Below, in pieces: positions 31,696 to 45,100 of a stretch of 64,000 nt of DNA. The DNA is taken from contig QNGE01001012.1 of assembly GCA_008508345.1 (NCBI GenBank), forward strand, positions 1 through 64,000, written 5' to 3'. This DNA comes from Paragonimus westermani. Its lineage: Eukaryota; Platyhelminthes; Trematoda; Plagiorchiida; Troglotrematidae. Below the pieces are notes generated by a model. It was not told where the DNA came from, ran no database searches, and saw only the letters and a program-made list of their open reading frames with translations. The first letter of the stretch is position 1; every line of letters starts with the position of its first letter. A program made the position numbers and the translations under genes.

Positions 31696-34600
31696 AATGT
31701 AACCCCCCAAACTTCTACCAAACAACTTAATGAACTCACACGACAGTGGTCATTGTCAACCGCTCGTCGAAAGCTAAACAACGCGTGGCTATCCCGTCTT
31801 CTAGTTGCCTTCAGGAACAGTCCATAGACTAAGCCCACCATGCCACATTCACAAGGTAAACTACCTTCTAATTTTAGCTCTAGATTTATCTGCCGCAATG
31901 TTCCTTTGAACTGCTGTTGGCATCTGCGTGAGTGATTGTTTGCAGTCTAGGACTTTGTATGCTTGCTTGCTTGTGTTTTATTTGTGGTGAGCTGTGTACA
32001 GCAGGGTAACGAGAGTTTAGTCACTCTTGCCCTGATATTTCGGGGCCTGCGCCGACGGAACCCGTAAAAATGATAGGATTCCACCTAATTTTCACGTACG
32101 ATTCAAGTCCACTTATTCTGCAGGCCGGTTCTGTTTGTGGCTTGTAATACGTCAAAAGATAACACAATTGAAAGTCCAAAATATGTTTACACAATTTGTC
32201 TAGTTGCCGCGACCGCATATGAGGGTCAGACGGCGCTACGAAATTTGGCACTTGGAAAGTACTTTCTTTTCTGGTTTATAGAAGAGTAACCACACAATCA
32301 ACCTTGCCCCACTGACTCTAAGTGCAAAACTCCTAGTAAGATGAGTTACAGGACTGGTCGGAACGAGTAAGTGATGGTCGCCTCTTAGGCCGGTTGGCTG
32401 TATCTGTTTTGATAATATGAGACAAATCTTGGCTGTTTTGACCGCATCCAGCAAGCATGCTGACCTCGAAGCTTACTACGTTGGCCCACACCCCTGTTGC
32501 TAATGACCAGTCGAGCAAACTTGAGGTGGGATCACAGCAGACCCAACTTGTTGAAGTAACTAGAAAAATAGGGTAAACGCATTAAATTAACCTTAACGGA
32601 CATTGTAAAACAAACGACGATGCGGGCACCAGTACACTTGGAAGGATGCCACTAAAGTTCTGTGAGGTTGTGTGCTATTCAGTTATTTTTTAAAATCTGC
32701 ATGAAGGCAGTTGTGTATTGCTATCATGTTGGGTACGATAGAAAGAAAATTATCAAGCAGTTTAAACAATTGGGGCATCTCGATATCTCCCCAGAGCAAA
32801 CTAATGATGAAGAAAAATTGTGATTCTGTGAGCATTATTCCGCCTCGTCTGACGTAAGTTACTATTCGTGTCGTAGCTGACTTCAAGAAGCTAATGACTT
32901 CATAATAGTCAGCCACAACAGAAGCTATAACCGGTTTAAGATGCGTCTCGACCAAAACAAATAAACAAACCTGCAGCTGTCATCAGAGGTGCGCGGAGTT
33001 GATGGACGCAGACGCAAGAGCACTGCTCTGCACCGTGTATCTGTTTCAAAAACACTGAATGAGTCATCCAAGCAGCGTTTGTCCCACACCAGTGGAGACT
33101 CCTAGCACCGCAAATGGGGCAATCTAATTTAACGGTCAATGGAGAAAATTGTCCTCCCCGGGCCGGTGCATGTAATCTCTACTAATTTGAATAGCCTCCT
33201 TGACTGAATAAATTACGGAACAGGTTCAGTCAGCTTGGCCTGCTATCCGCTCACATTTGGGATCAGACACCAGTTTGACTGATCACAGAGTGTCAAATAT
33301 GGGTGGAGACAATTGGGTGCTATCATATTTCCCACTTGTTTATGAGGTTGCCCAAAATGACTTTCGAGCAAAATGCCGAGTTCAGTCCAGGAGTCTAAAT
33401 ACTCCTCCACCTAGCCAAAATTGCAATTTGGAGTAGCAAGCTCACGTATATGCCTGATTAACCCCTCTCATCCGATAAATCTCCTCACATAAATTCAACT
33501 GCCAGGCTTTCCGTAAATCTATCTCCCACTATTGTTTTTCTCCAATGATTTTTCTGTTTTCAGAAAACTGGGCGAGTTTCGGGATCTCAGTACCTTGCAG
33601 AAGTCATTTTGTGGTAAGGTAGAAGTGTGGGACGGTAGTGTTCGTCTCTCGTACAAAATTGTTTCTCAATGGTGGGGGAATCAGTAAAGGACATGGCACA
33701 CTACTCACTTTAATTGGGCTCACATTGGAAAACTGAATGTTCATTATTTCATTTTACTGGATCATCCTCAATCAGTCCGACATACAATTAAAGACACTCA
33801 CAACTCCAACTGATTGGCTCCCTTAGGTTACACGTTATTATCATATTATTATTACTACAATTTTCTTGATTTATCCTTGTTTTATCCTTGTTTTGCTGTT
33901 TCAGTCTTCCAATCTGTGGCTTATAATCCTACAGCTGATCACTGAAACGATAACTTAGTAGGAATATTCCAGTCATGGTTGTGCATGGGTGACCATAGGA
34001 ATTAAAGAATTTACTTGCAAGACGAAGGTAGCGTTCGTAAACGCTGTGTGACACGCTTCACTGAGGATTGGCAGTTTATTTTGGTGGACAATATATTTGA
34101 CCGAACAGTGATACTACAGAATTATACCACCCTCATTTAAGACCTAGTAACCTACATACATACAGTCTGTGGTCTATAGTGGCGATACAGATCAATACAT
34201 TCCCCAGCATAATGAGACAATATGACTTGGTCAAATTAGTGACCCACAAGTTCTTACAAATTTATTGACATACGATCTAGTGTTTGTATGATTTAAACGA
34301 TTAGCTGCTAGATCGACAACAAATCGACCGATATTTGACTAGATACTCAACTAAGGGTTTTTATTCTGGAATTCTAAACAAGCGGACTACATAGTATACC
34401 AGCTCACCTCCTTTCCAAAACGGAGTGTTTACTTAATTGTGTGTAACTACGGGATTCATCTAGGCTTAAAAGATGCATTCTCTTTTATTGGTTATTTTTC
34501 CAACCACCTGAGAACCAAAAATAAATGGGGTTGCCCGAAACTCAAATTTTAACCTTTCCGACAATAAACTCTAATTTCTACCTGAGTTTACAAGATCTGT

Positions 34601-37559
34601 GGTATCATCTTGGGCAACCATTTTGCGAATCACCGGTTGACTTGAAGTGGTTGCCACTTGATACGAAGAATTTTAGGAGAGTTCTGTAAAGCATGTTATT
34701 TACCAAAACTGAGCGTAATATTTTCAAACAAATTAACCACTGGTGATGGTAAACTCCGAAAACTCGAATGTGTTTGCCATTACTACATAGTAGCTTCTTG
34801 ATTGTTCAGAATGTATACACCCCATTTTGCCTTCACTACCCACTGGGCCATTAGATGAGAGGTTTGGATCCAACTCTTGCTTATTATTTGACTGACAGAA
34901 AACAGGAAGCCAAATTTGTCCGGACAAACAGTGTGTTACCAGCTACAATTAACGGGTGTTTGTTATTCGGGCAATCCGTATGGGATTGATAACCAAGTGG
35001 TTAGGAACGTTAGCTTATGTTTTGACAGTTTTAAATAAAAACAAGTTCCCATAAATTATTGCCTGTCTTTTCAAAAAGCGTTGCAGCCACTTGTAGAACT
35101 TCTTTTGGTTAACAGCGAGTCAATTCTGAACCAAATAATCCTTTCTGTCTAAAAAACCGTGCAGCTCTAACTTTGTAAAGAATTTAGGGTCGCCGAAGAA
35201 AACAGAAACAGTTTCAAACGTAACTTAATTTTAGCAAGATTGCTAGGTTTCAGTTGGTAAACCCAAAATATCAAGCATTCGTTTGCGAGAAGTTCAAAAA
35301 TAAGAAAGTACATGCTGATTATGGCCTGAAATAAATCGGTGGAATTTAGTTAATTTAGTTAAATTTTTATACCGTTACGAGGAATTGGACAACCTGTCCA
35401 CATCAATTCAATTTGACTGATGTGAACTTTGGTGGGTTATTTTTTGTTGCTGCTGTACTTAATTCTCGCAGAGTATTAGGCTCATCTGGTCGAAAACATT
35501 CTACCAACTGTACACACGCCACCCGAGGTGACCTAGTGCTGACAGCTAGTCCACACTACAGCGTTGATAGTTTGCCCTGAAATTAACGAGTGAGTCACTC
35601 CAACCTCTACTACACTTATTTTCTAGCTCGTGTGATTGCAACAGTCTGATGTTCAATTTTTTGGATGAAGGAACTCGTAACTTTGATTTTAAGAAGGAAT
35701 TAACTTGCTAAAGTCTTCTGGTATACGATGTCAATGAGCCACTGAACAACGTAGGGGATGGCGGACAAAGGTTTAAATGGACAAGTCTATACTTGCTTCA
35801 ATCGTTATGACTTCCAAGAAATAAATTCAAGTCCAGTGAGGGAAAAGAGAAGAACGTAGATGCTTTGCCCACCGTACTTATGATAAAAACTTTGCGAGGC
35901 AGTGATTTATTGCAACCTGATAAGAAAGCGGTGTTGCAGTGCATCGCTACAAATGTTAAGGTAAACAAAAGAAGGAGCCAGTGAAATATCAACTCTGAAG
36001 TACACCCAAGGCGTTCTACTCAAAAACGGGTAATTTAATAAAAGAAAGCTCATTATAAAATATCATTTTGGCTATTCTGATAGCAAATCGCTGAAGTGAC
36101 CTCAACTATTACATTACAAATCTACTTATCTACATCTGATTTTAAGGTTGACCTGGCTAAAATCAACTTGACCGACGTCCATTAGTTTAGCCAACCTAAT
36201 TCGTATTGCATATATGCTTCGTATTGCGATTAACTTCATGCAAATTGGGATTCCCGAATATCCATCTTGTGTTTTCCATTAAGTGCTCCTTTTTTATTCA
36301 CTTAACCACCATCTGTTGATAAGCCACGTATGGCAGGCCTTAATAGTGAGTCCTCTCGTGTATCTCGCGGAAGGTCTATTGATTGGTGTCTATTCCAGTT
36401 GATTTGCATGTGTCCCACTGAAGAGGCACTACTGAAGAGGGTGGTATGTCACCCTAACCTAGAAGGGTGAATTCAGTTTGTGAACTATTACAAAATGTTA
36501 CTACTAAAAAGCGGCGCCAGCGTTTGTAGTTGAAGTGGCTGATTATCGAAATGTGTGAGGTGAAGCCGTAAGCAAGCGTTTCAAGTAACACACAAACCTA
36601 CATTTCACACTGCTTTCACGTTGTGGGTAGATCAAGCATAGTATCACGACAGCAATTTCACAAATGTTTGGCGCTGAATAATCCAGGTCCCTAAGTGTGT
36701 TAACGTTAGGGTTTTGTTTATCGCGCTTATCAGAACGTCAGAAGGCACGCAGGATGCGTTCTGTTCCAGCGTTCGGGCTTCTGTTGTTATTTATTAAACC
36801 AAAAGCTTAACAAAAAGGATGTCATTGCCATCCATCAAGAACAGCGTGTAAACACACAATAAAGGCACGTCGAACGTAAATCACCAATATGTCGGCTGCT
36901 GTGCGAATTCTTATGAGGAGTAGTTAACCAATTGTACTAGTAAACTTAGTCATAGGAAAAACCTACGAAACGCAGTGCGTATAGTTATCGTTTACATATT
37001 AATTTTTGCACTAACTACCATTGCAATTTACTCAGGCAAATGATTTTCACTTTCGGTATAGGTAAAAGTGAGAATAGTGAACATTTAATTAAACCAATAT
37101 CTGGCGTATATTTGAGTCAAAGATAAGTAATATGGATGACAGACGGTTTATAATTAGACTTAATAGTGGAGTGTAATTTGAGGCGCCGAGGTTAAACGCT
37201 ATTGAATTTCAAAGAAACCTGTATGGAGGTCGAATGGGAGGCAGAAAGTTTTGTGTCGGACAAACCTATGGATATTGAGGTTTGGAGAAATACACGCCAA
37301 ATAAAGCTTTGAATACTGAAGGTAATCGATGCAAAAATAAACTTTGTGAAGTTGTCAGTCCCACCGCGGAAGAAGTTTGCAAGTGAGGAATATGCGTTCG
37401 GGATTCATAATCAAGCGCAATCAGGTGGGACCACAGAAAACTATGTGCACCAAGGACATTAAGTCGTCTGTAACAATTAGTAACATGAGTCACAACAATT
37501 AGAATATGTCCGATTCAGTCGTGAGAGAAACAAGCGTAGCAAACAGGCTCAACTTCGGT
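31696..37559. other. Unassigned AT-rich DNA
   Basis: No transposon domain, tRNA or long open frame was recognised in nearly 6 kb. The longest frames (32683-32955 minus, 90 codons; 32236-32454 minus) match nothing. Small local duplications occur: TATCCTTGTTT twice at about 33873-33893, TTTAGTTAA twice near 35346-35362, and ACTGAAGAGG twice near 36418-36441. Confidence 0.3.
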
Positions 37560-38030
37560 GTTTCATCATCAGGTTAAATACAACACATTTATATGGGTTC
37601 GATGGAGGTGGTAGATAACATATTACAGGGGCTAAAGATGTCAGCCAATATTGTCTGTCTGGTTTGACTCAATGAGGCTTAGTTACATAACACTGATCGC
37701 GCAAGTTCTGCAAAGTTAGCGGGAGACGCGTCACATCCCCGCAGTTATTCTATTCTTGGCTTGTGTACACGACCATGGAAGGTTCAATGTTTTGACTCGC
37801 CATTTCTGAGCGCACAGTCGTGATGAATGTGAACGAATTGCGATAGTCTCTGCAAATGACAGTATACGATCTTCGATCTACCTTGATTGTATCCCACATA
37901 TTCAATAGGTTGGCTTGAATGAATCGGCCGAAGTGATCAGGTCGTTTGACTCGATCAAATGTGCAGCTCCCGCAGACAAACAGGGTCTTATCGATCCTCA
38001 CGTTAGCCACTCCGGTTGGTGCTCATGAAT
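37560..38030 (-). repeat. Inverted arm, left (471 bp, near-identical to 39865-40335)
   Basis: Read as reverse complement, this block equals 39865-40335 with paired positions always summing to 77895, hence no gaps. The only difference seen is 38019 against 39876. An 86-codon open frame (37750-38010 minus) is identical in both arms. Outside 37560 the similarity drops to roughly two thirds, and inside 38030 it stops sharply. No terminal motif or target duplication was found. Confidence 0.9.
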
Positions 38031-39372
38031 ACGTTCGGACAATCACTGTGTTGCGCGGCCCGCCTAGCGTGTTTCACGGGAACAGACAAAATGGTGAATA
38101 CAAAAACAGGTGGCATGAACTGGCAGCGCAACACTGGTGTGAAGGTAAGCTGAATGCTTATTCAAACCGCAAAATGTCTTGTTAGCTGCACCAATAAGCG
38201 TCCTGGTTACATAATCGGTGACGCTTTAACCCTTGAAGAGTAAAGGGATACAGACAAGTTATCTGTTTGCAGTTTGTGTTTTTTCCACCTCACTGTTTAT
38301 CAGCATATTCCTGTGATCAAACTGCCTCGGATAACTAGTTTCAGTCGTTGTATGAAATATTAGTCTCTTCCCTTCATTGGTGCCGCTCGAGCATATCCAG
38401 GTTGCCTAACAATACACATTCCGTTGTACCGTGCAATTTTCCAGACGAGATATAGTAGGTCTAGGAACGCCATGGTTGCGGATGATTCGAGTTTCAGGGT
38501 ATAATGAAATGTGTCAGTATCTCACTGAACCCTTTAGATTCATTTGTCGCGCAGATGGTATCGTCTACGTAATGCTTGTGAAAAGTGACCTACTTCATTT
38601 GCCAAAACGGCAACAGGACAAACGTTGCGGGATGTTAACATTCTGATGTATCTTATCAGCTGCATGCGAAACACAAACGGTGTATATGACCAAGACACAT
38701 GGCAGCAGTAGTTAAACAGAGTGAATTTTGGATCAAAAAGCAGCTACTACAGGATGTGCACGGTGCGAACCATCAAATTTTATGCACACAACACTGGCTG
38801 TCTTTGTCTGATCAGCACAGCTTCACTGATGGCCAGAATTTTGATATTTGTGGGTCGCAGCAATACAGTGAACGTCCTGGTTGGGTCGACATTGTGGCCT
38901 GTCTCCAGAATGTGCTTCGCAGTTGGTATCGCCGGGTTTCGTGTTCGGCCACTCATTTAACAGTCAGTTCGCACAGCGGACTGAATCAACCATGGTTCTC
39001 CCACTGTTGTCACGGGCCTCTATTATATACTTCGTTTTATTCCGTATGCCGCTGATGAGATACCTCGAAATGCTAACATCTCGCAACGTTTGCCTTCCTG
39101 TTGTTTCAACGGATTGGACCAAGGGAACACAGTGTTCCAAATAATTTTATTTGGACAACTAATGAACTACACTCTAGCTTTGCTATAACAATGGGCTTAG
39201 TGACAACTGTATTGCTACTCCGTCCTTTTGACGGTATAGTTTGCCAGAGAGCCTAAAGTGAACGTTATATGTGCAGCGATATAGTAAACGCCTTAGTTCT
39301 TCCACTGATAATCCTAAGGTGATACCACTGCTTTCAATATACTGCCAGATTTCTGTCGATTACTGAAGCTAA
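38031..39372. other. Spacer between the inverted arms, left part
   Basis: Open frames at 38431-38646, 38699-39055 and 38881-39144 (plus) are unrecognised. A partial hammerhead-like core at 39050-39080 was judged false because stem I does not pair. Confidence 0.3.
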
Positions 39373-39840
39373 ATGAGTGTGTTATTGGAATTTGAAACCA
39401 AACTTGTTGGCAAATCAAACGGAAAAGACAAAATAACAGTTGTGGAAAAGTCATCAACAAAACCACTCAGATGTATAAAACAAACGTACCTGATAGACTT
39501 CACAACTTCTGAGAGAATTGGACAAGTAAGTACTGTAATTCCTACAGTTTATGGATTACTCAAGGTACAGAAAAACACCATACTACTACGACCGATTTTA
39601 GGTATGTGCAGTTCTCCGCATCACGCAACAGCAAGATGGATTGCCATGCTGGTACAACAAGTTAGGAGAACATGGCAGTTCATAGCTTCTAAGACTCCTT
39701 CGGATTTGCTGGAACATTAAAGCAGCTAAATGTGACAGAAAAACGTCCATTCTTGCTTGACATCTCAACCTACTTCACCAATATGCTGCTCAATGAAAGA
39801 AATGCGTTTCGCGGACAGTGTACGGTTTGTTACCGTGTCA
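39373..39840 (+). pseudogene. Penelope-like element RT fragment (fingers to motif A)
   Basis: PLEs encode an RT with a C-terminal GIY-YIG endonuclease. This 115-codon frame carries the PLE fingers signature VYGLLKVQKN ... LLRPILGMCSSPH (family YGLPKVHK...LRPI) and ARWIAMLVQQV. Past its stop at 39718, another frame gives KQLNVTEKRPFLLDISTYFT, matching PLE motif A with its catalytic Asp kept. The rest of the palm, thumb and endonuclease is missing because the right inverted arm starts at 39865. The fragment therefore ends at, or was cut by, the inverted duplication. Confidence 0.8.
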
Positions 39841-39864
39841 TTCGCTCCCTTGTAACACGAATCC

Positions 39865-40335
39865 ATTCATGAGCATCAACCGGAGTGGCTAACGTGAGGA
39901 TCGATAAGACCCTGTTTGTCTGCGGGAGCTGCACATTTGATCGAGTCAAACGACCTGATCACTTCGGCCGATTCATTCAAGCCAACCTATTGAATATGTG
40001 GGATACAATCAAGGTAGATCGAAGATCGTATACTGTCATTTGCAGAGACTATCGCAATTCGTTCACATTCATCACGACTGTGCGCTCAGAAATGGCGAGT
40101 CAAAACATTGAACCTTCCATGGTCGTGTACACAAGCCAAGAATAGAATAACTGCGGGGATGTGACGCGTCTCCCGCTAACTTTGCAGAACTTGCGCGATC
40201 AGTGTTATGTAACTAAGCCTCATTGAGTCAAACCAGACAGACAATATTGGCTGACATCTTTAGCCCCTGTAATATGTTATCTACCACCTCCATCGAACCC
40301 ATATAAATGTGTTGTATTTAACCTGATGATGAAAC
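39865..40335 (+). repeat. Inverted arm, right (471 bp, near-identical to 37560-38030)
   Basis: This is the partner of 37560-38030. It holds the same 86-codon frame (39885-40145 plus; MANVRIDKTLFVCG start). That protein is unrecognised; its identity in the two arms reflects the DNA identity and says nothing about selection. The arm ends with CCTGATGATGAAAC at 40322-40335. Confidence 0.9.
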
Positions 40336-42072
40336 ATTGAAATGGGGCTTGTTCACTAAGCGCTTTGGTTTGTTAACGGAACGCACTTTGAGAATATTTG
40401 AGTCTCTTCCAACCACAACAATCCAGTTCCATTTAAGAAGATATTTTTGTGTCTACGTACCCTATGCCGGTGTGCAACGGGATACGAGTGCGTTAGGTCG
40501 AGAATAAGGTAATGGCGCTTGTATATCTGCAAGGTTGCTTGTCTCTGTGGACAGTGAATGCAATTCTTGTGTGGTTTGCTGAAGCCAGCCTTGGGAGGAT
40601 TACAAGAGAACACATTTGCGCGTGCCTATTCTCTCCTCTCTGTTATACCGGGATTTCTCTCTGGCAATATCTACACCACCTATACTGCAGACGACCTCCT
40701 CGCCTACCAGTACGAAACTGAAAGTTGAGCAGTGGAAAGATCTGAGGGGGCTTTCCTCGGTATAGATGTGAATAATGCCGAAACTGTTATGTAAGAAGTA
40801 TGCTTGGGCAAAATCTTATTGTTTCTCGCCGGCTACGTACACGAGGTGATAGTCGAGTGGGTAATAAAGTGGGTTCATGCATGCAAAATAGTAGATTTTT
40901 CCTGTCAAACAATACCAATTTCATTGTTAATTTCTAACCAGCATTACTAATGAAGTGGAGTAAGGAATTTTCTGGTGTTGATCTGGCCGCATTCTCCCAT
41001 TGGGATCATGCACAATTGAGTTTGGGGGATCCCTAGTCCACCGGCGTCCATGAGGGTATGGAAGAAGGGACTTGTTGTTCCTACAGTTAAAATACATCAA
41101 GTATCCTTCATGTTGAGATCGGCACTGGTAAGCTGGCTGGTATCCGCCATAGTGGTCAACCGGTATTCTTCAGCCACTAAACGTGAAAAAACTGCTTTGC
41201 TAATTTGATGGGCAATTCTGGTTCGGGCGAGTTCCCTTGAGGGCGGTTACGATGAATCGCTTGGAAATTACCTGATTCAGCGTTCAGCGTGATAGCCGCG
41301 ATCAAGTGTATGTGTTCAGTTTGAAATCACCTAGATCCCCCAACTTCTGTTGTTGAACGAAGCCGTGCGCAACTGATTCAATGAAGACAGTAACTTAAAG
41401 CTACCGGAGAAGTCCTGATCACGGGATTATCGGTTTGGTAGAACACAACGATCCCGTTCATTCCCCTTTTGAAATGATCGGTCAAGTTGAACGCTATTCC
41501 CGAAAGGTTGTAGTTGAGTCTTTGGATTTGATCATTTGGTCATTCTTACTATGAGGTTATTGGTGTTGTAGCTAGCACGGTGGTCTTACAAGAAGAAGGA
41601 TCAAAGTGCAAACTCCGTTCCGGACACTACGGATAATCCCTAAATAAGAGCAAAATTCAAATCCGATTTTTCCTTTTGAAGTGGGCTGGGCGAGAGGTTT
41701 ATGTGAAACGGGGTCTGTAATCAAGTGCGGATGGCATTCAGTTTGAAATAATACATCATCTGCCTACACCAAGCCCCAAAGGGATTCTCGGGGTTGCAAA
41801 AATGAAAGGACCGTCAAAGAATGACCTAGTAAACTGAGAGCCGCGCTAAGCAAGAAGAGACAGCTTCCCTTGGCATATTTCGGACATGCTGCAAAGGATA
41901 GGTTTGCATAAGATTCCAGAGGAATAGACATTCCAAAGAAAACTCAAACAAACTCAAAGCAGAAACTAAAAAACACTCACAGTTCATCACACTCCTCGCA
42001 GTGGACATGACTGAACAATCATGTGAACACAGCCACATTTATTTCTGAATATTTTCTGTATCACCCAGTCGC
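40336..42072. other. Unassigned DNA with a weak direct repeat
   Basis: ATCAAGTG followed by TTCAGTTTGAAAT occurs at 41301-41328 and 41720-41749. Otherwise only short unrecognised frames are present (40356-40613 minus, 85 codons; 40512-40721 plus). Confidence 0.3.
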
Positions 42073-42131
42073 TTCTAGAGGAGACACAGTAACTTTTTTG
42101 TTAACCGCAGTCGATGACCCCACGAATAAAA
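42073..42131 (+). repeat. Dispersed repeat block (copy 2)
   Basis: This copy matches 31521-31579 over TAGAGGAGACACAGTAACT, TGTTAAC, and CGATGACC. No hammerhead follows it here. Confidence 0.55.
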
Positions 42132-45100
42132 CCTCCCACTATACTACTAATTGTGGCTGAGAGTTTGCGTATGCTAATCTAGCCATGCATAATATGAGGT
42201 GAATGACATAATGGTCAACAAGCTTGCCTGCTGACAGCGTAATCGGAATCCATCTATCGGAAGTGGCACTACCACGCCAATGACCACCCTTGAATGTTGG
42301 GCAGATAAAGTTGACTTTTGGGGAAGGTTACTGAGTTGGTTTTCAGAATTTTTGTATGATGTTCTGTAGCGGTAACAAGGCAGAAAGAAAAGCGGACGAT
42401 AATTTTTTAGGTAGGCTGGAGCTAGACGGTCTGAGTCAAATGCAGAAATTTCCAAGCAGGTTTTCGTCGTAAACAACTCAGAAGAGATAATGAAAGACGC
42501 TAGAGCCATACCATTTGAGGGAAGGCATTGAATATGATGTGTCGTTGACGTGTTCGCCTTTCTGGGGAGTGTCTCAATAATTCATAAAACAGTTGAATTT
42601 GAGGTTGCTCTCGAGATATGAATTGTGCCATCGTCTATCAAGGACGACTTGACCCCGTCTTTACGGCTGCTCTTGTAAGGGCCTTATATGTGCCAACGTC
42701 GTATTTGGCGTAGCTGTCTGGTATTGTGAAGTGCTTGTCCGCGTAGTTGTTGCCTTATATTTAACAATCCAGTGGTGGATAGTCACAGTAGCTGTTTCTT
42801 AATGGTGCTGATGCCACTTAGAACTATGGGCTCCGTAGTACTAACCAGCCTTATTGGCGGATCAATTTGTGGGCAGCCACTCATTTTCGTCTTGACTTTA
42901 GTGACCAATATATTTTCGCTGTGTCAAATTTGTTTAGGTTGCATGAGACTAGTGGTGGGTGGCTGCTATCAGTTCGGTGAGTCTCGTCCGTGAGTGGCGA
43001 TGGAATTGCTATTAGGCATTAAGTCATTTACCCAACATTTGCCCGAATTGTGATAAGATAAGATTTCTGGAGGGTCAGTCTATCGTGTAGGTTGCGAAGG
43101 GTGATAAACCACCGCACACGACCAGTTGGAGATATAGTGTGGCTATGATAGCCGCCGGTGGGCCGGTCGTTGACATGTCACATTCGCGGTGCGATCAAAA
43201 TGATGGAACTTGTGGATAGAGGATGTCTACCAACAATTGAGCGGTTCAGTATGGGTGACCTGCATGGTGCCGTCTTGATTTGCGGACTGTGCTTTGGAGG
43301 AATGGTGGTAAGGTGTGACAATGTGGGAACTGAGACCAGTTGTTATGAGGTCTCTCCGAGAATGCAACCATTATCCGACAGTGGCTATCTTCAATGCAGT
43401 CTAGTCACACATATGCGTAGTTAGTGTCAGTCACTGTCACACGAGGTAATCTTTGGTAGGCACGATATGTTGCCAAAATAGTGGACAATCCCATACGTGG
43501 GCGAGAAGAGTGTTCAAGGGAGGATGGTCCGTTGGTAAAATGGGTGAATTTAGGAATGTCTCAGGTTGCAACCTCGATTTTTTTAATGTGATAGAAATGT
43601 ATACTTTATGTATTAATTACAGGTAGGTTTCATGACATGGTTTGATGGTTATTTATTGGTCTTCACGCCATCAATTGACACCGATGTGGATAACGGAAAT
43701 TTTGAATCTCTACGCCGTGCCCTCTGACGATAGAGGACGTCCACTAAGTTAAAAAGTGAGACAGCGTCTAGCTTCGAACCAGGATGTCTTGGGGTTGGAA
43801 GCTGATCGAGTTTCCTCAAGCTGTACTTTGAGGAATATGCATGTCTCCTGGATAATAGTAACCTCCTTCGAGTCGTAAAGTGGTGGCGGTTTGTGGTGCA
43901 AGTGAAATCGAGGACTCTACTTTGAGACAATAAGCGAGCTTTTTGGTTTCGCTGGCCAGATGCAAAATGATTTTTTTTTCACTTGATTTTTACACCATAC
44001 ACTAGAAAGGACACAAAGAAGTGAACTGCCGGTTTTACTTGCGCAGGAGGTTTCTTGAAAGTAGGTCAGGACCATTCTCGCGCCAATATTTAGAGTCAAG
44101 AGCTGCTATACACAATATTCAGACAGAAACTTTAGGGCTACGAGCGGGGTCTGCTCCACGGTTTGTTCACAGGTTTCATGTCGCAGCAATGTCGGAGATA
44201 AGTGGAACCGCGTTGGCATGTGTTACGTGTTTTGCAACTTTAGTTCTAGTAAAAAAGGGGTTTCGGAATGTGCTAGTTTAGCGGAGAGTTCGATGACGGT
44301 CAGCCATCAGTACCCTCCTTATACGATCAATTTCAAAAGTGACATTCAGATTATATGGTACTTCCTATTCGGATTTAACATCGCTAGGGATTGTGAACAA
44401 ATGCCAACCTAGAGTGAAGAAAAGGTTACCCGAATTTCTTCTACTAAACATGAAAGATGCATCTGTTTTACCTGCAGGCAAACCTGCTACAGGTTCCGCT
44501 GCATAATTGGTAGAACAGCACTTTTTTCGAAAATTTGCCATTTCGACTAATAGCAAATGAGTAAGGATCCGGAATTACGTTATCGATCCACTGTTTCATT
44601 AAAATTAGTTTTAAAATCTCCAGGTGGGGTGTGTGCTGTCCTCATCGTTTTAACTTAGAGAATTAGGCACAACATTTTTCTGTCGGCTATCCTGCGGGCT
44701 ACTTAAAAAGACTGTAGAATTGTTCAAAGTACACGGGGATATTGAGCGAAATTAGACTGACTGGAAAGATCTCGCGACTAGGTATAATTTTCAAACCAAC
44801 AAAAGAACTCATGTTATTCCTTTCTGCAAAAAAGTAAATGGACTGACAGTGGTCGGTGAAAGTTTCAGCTTAAAAAGATTGCAAAAATATATTCTTTCCA
44901 CCATACTCGAGTGCGGTGTGAATGCCTACACATTCACCCGCTTGAGCCCTCTAAATGAGGTTTACCACTCACCAACATTTTACCAACTGGAATAGGACGG
45001 GTGGCTGATACCGATTGGCTAGCTCCCATCATCGCAAGAAGCCATTCACGTCACAATGTTCGTCTTCAATTATGAACAACCGTGTATTCACAGTTTGGTT

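Noticed and set aside
39050..39080. Hammerhead-like core (CTGATGA, 8 bases, GAAA, then a short stem and TC) upstream of the PLE fragment.
   Set aside because: The sequences that would form stem I do not pair and stem II has only two pairs; a core of this type is expected by chance in 64 kb.
40322..40335. CTGATGATGAAAC at the end of the inverted arms, resembling a hammerhead core.
   Set aside because: There is no room for stem II between CTGATGA and GAAA, and no stem I.
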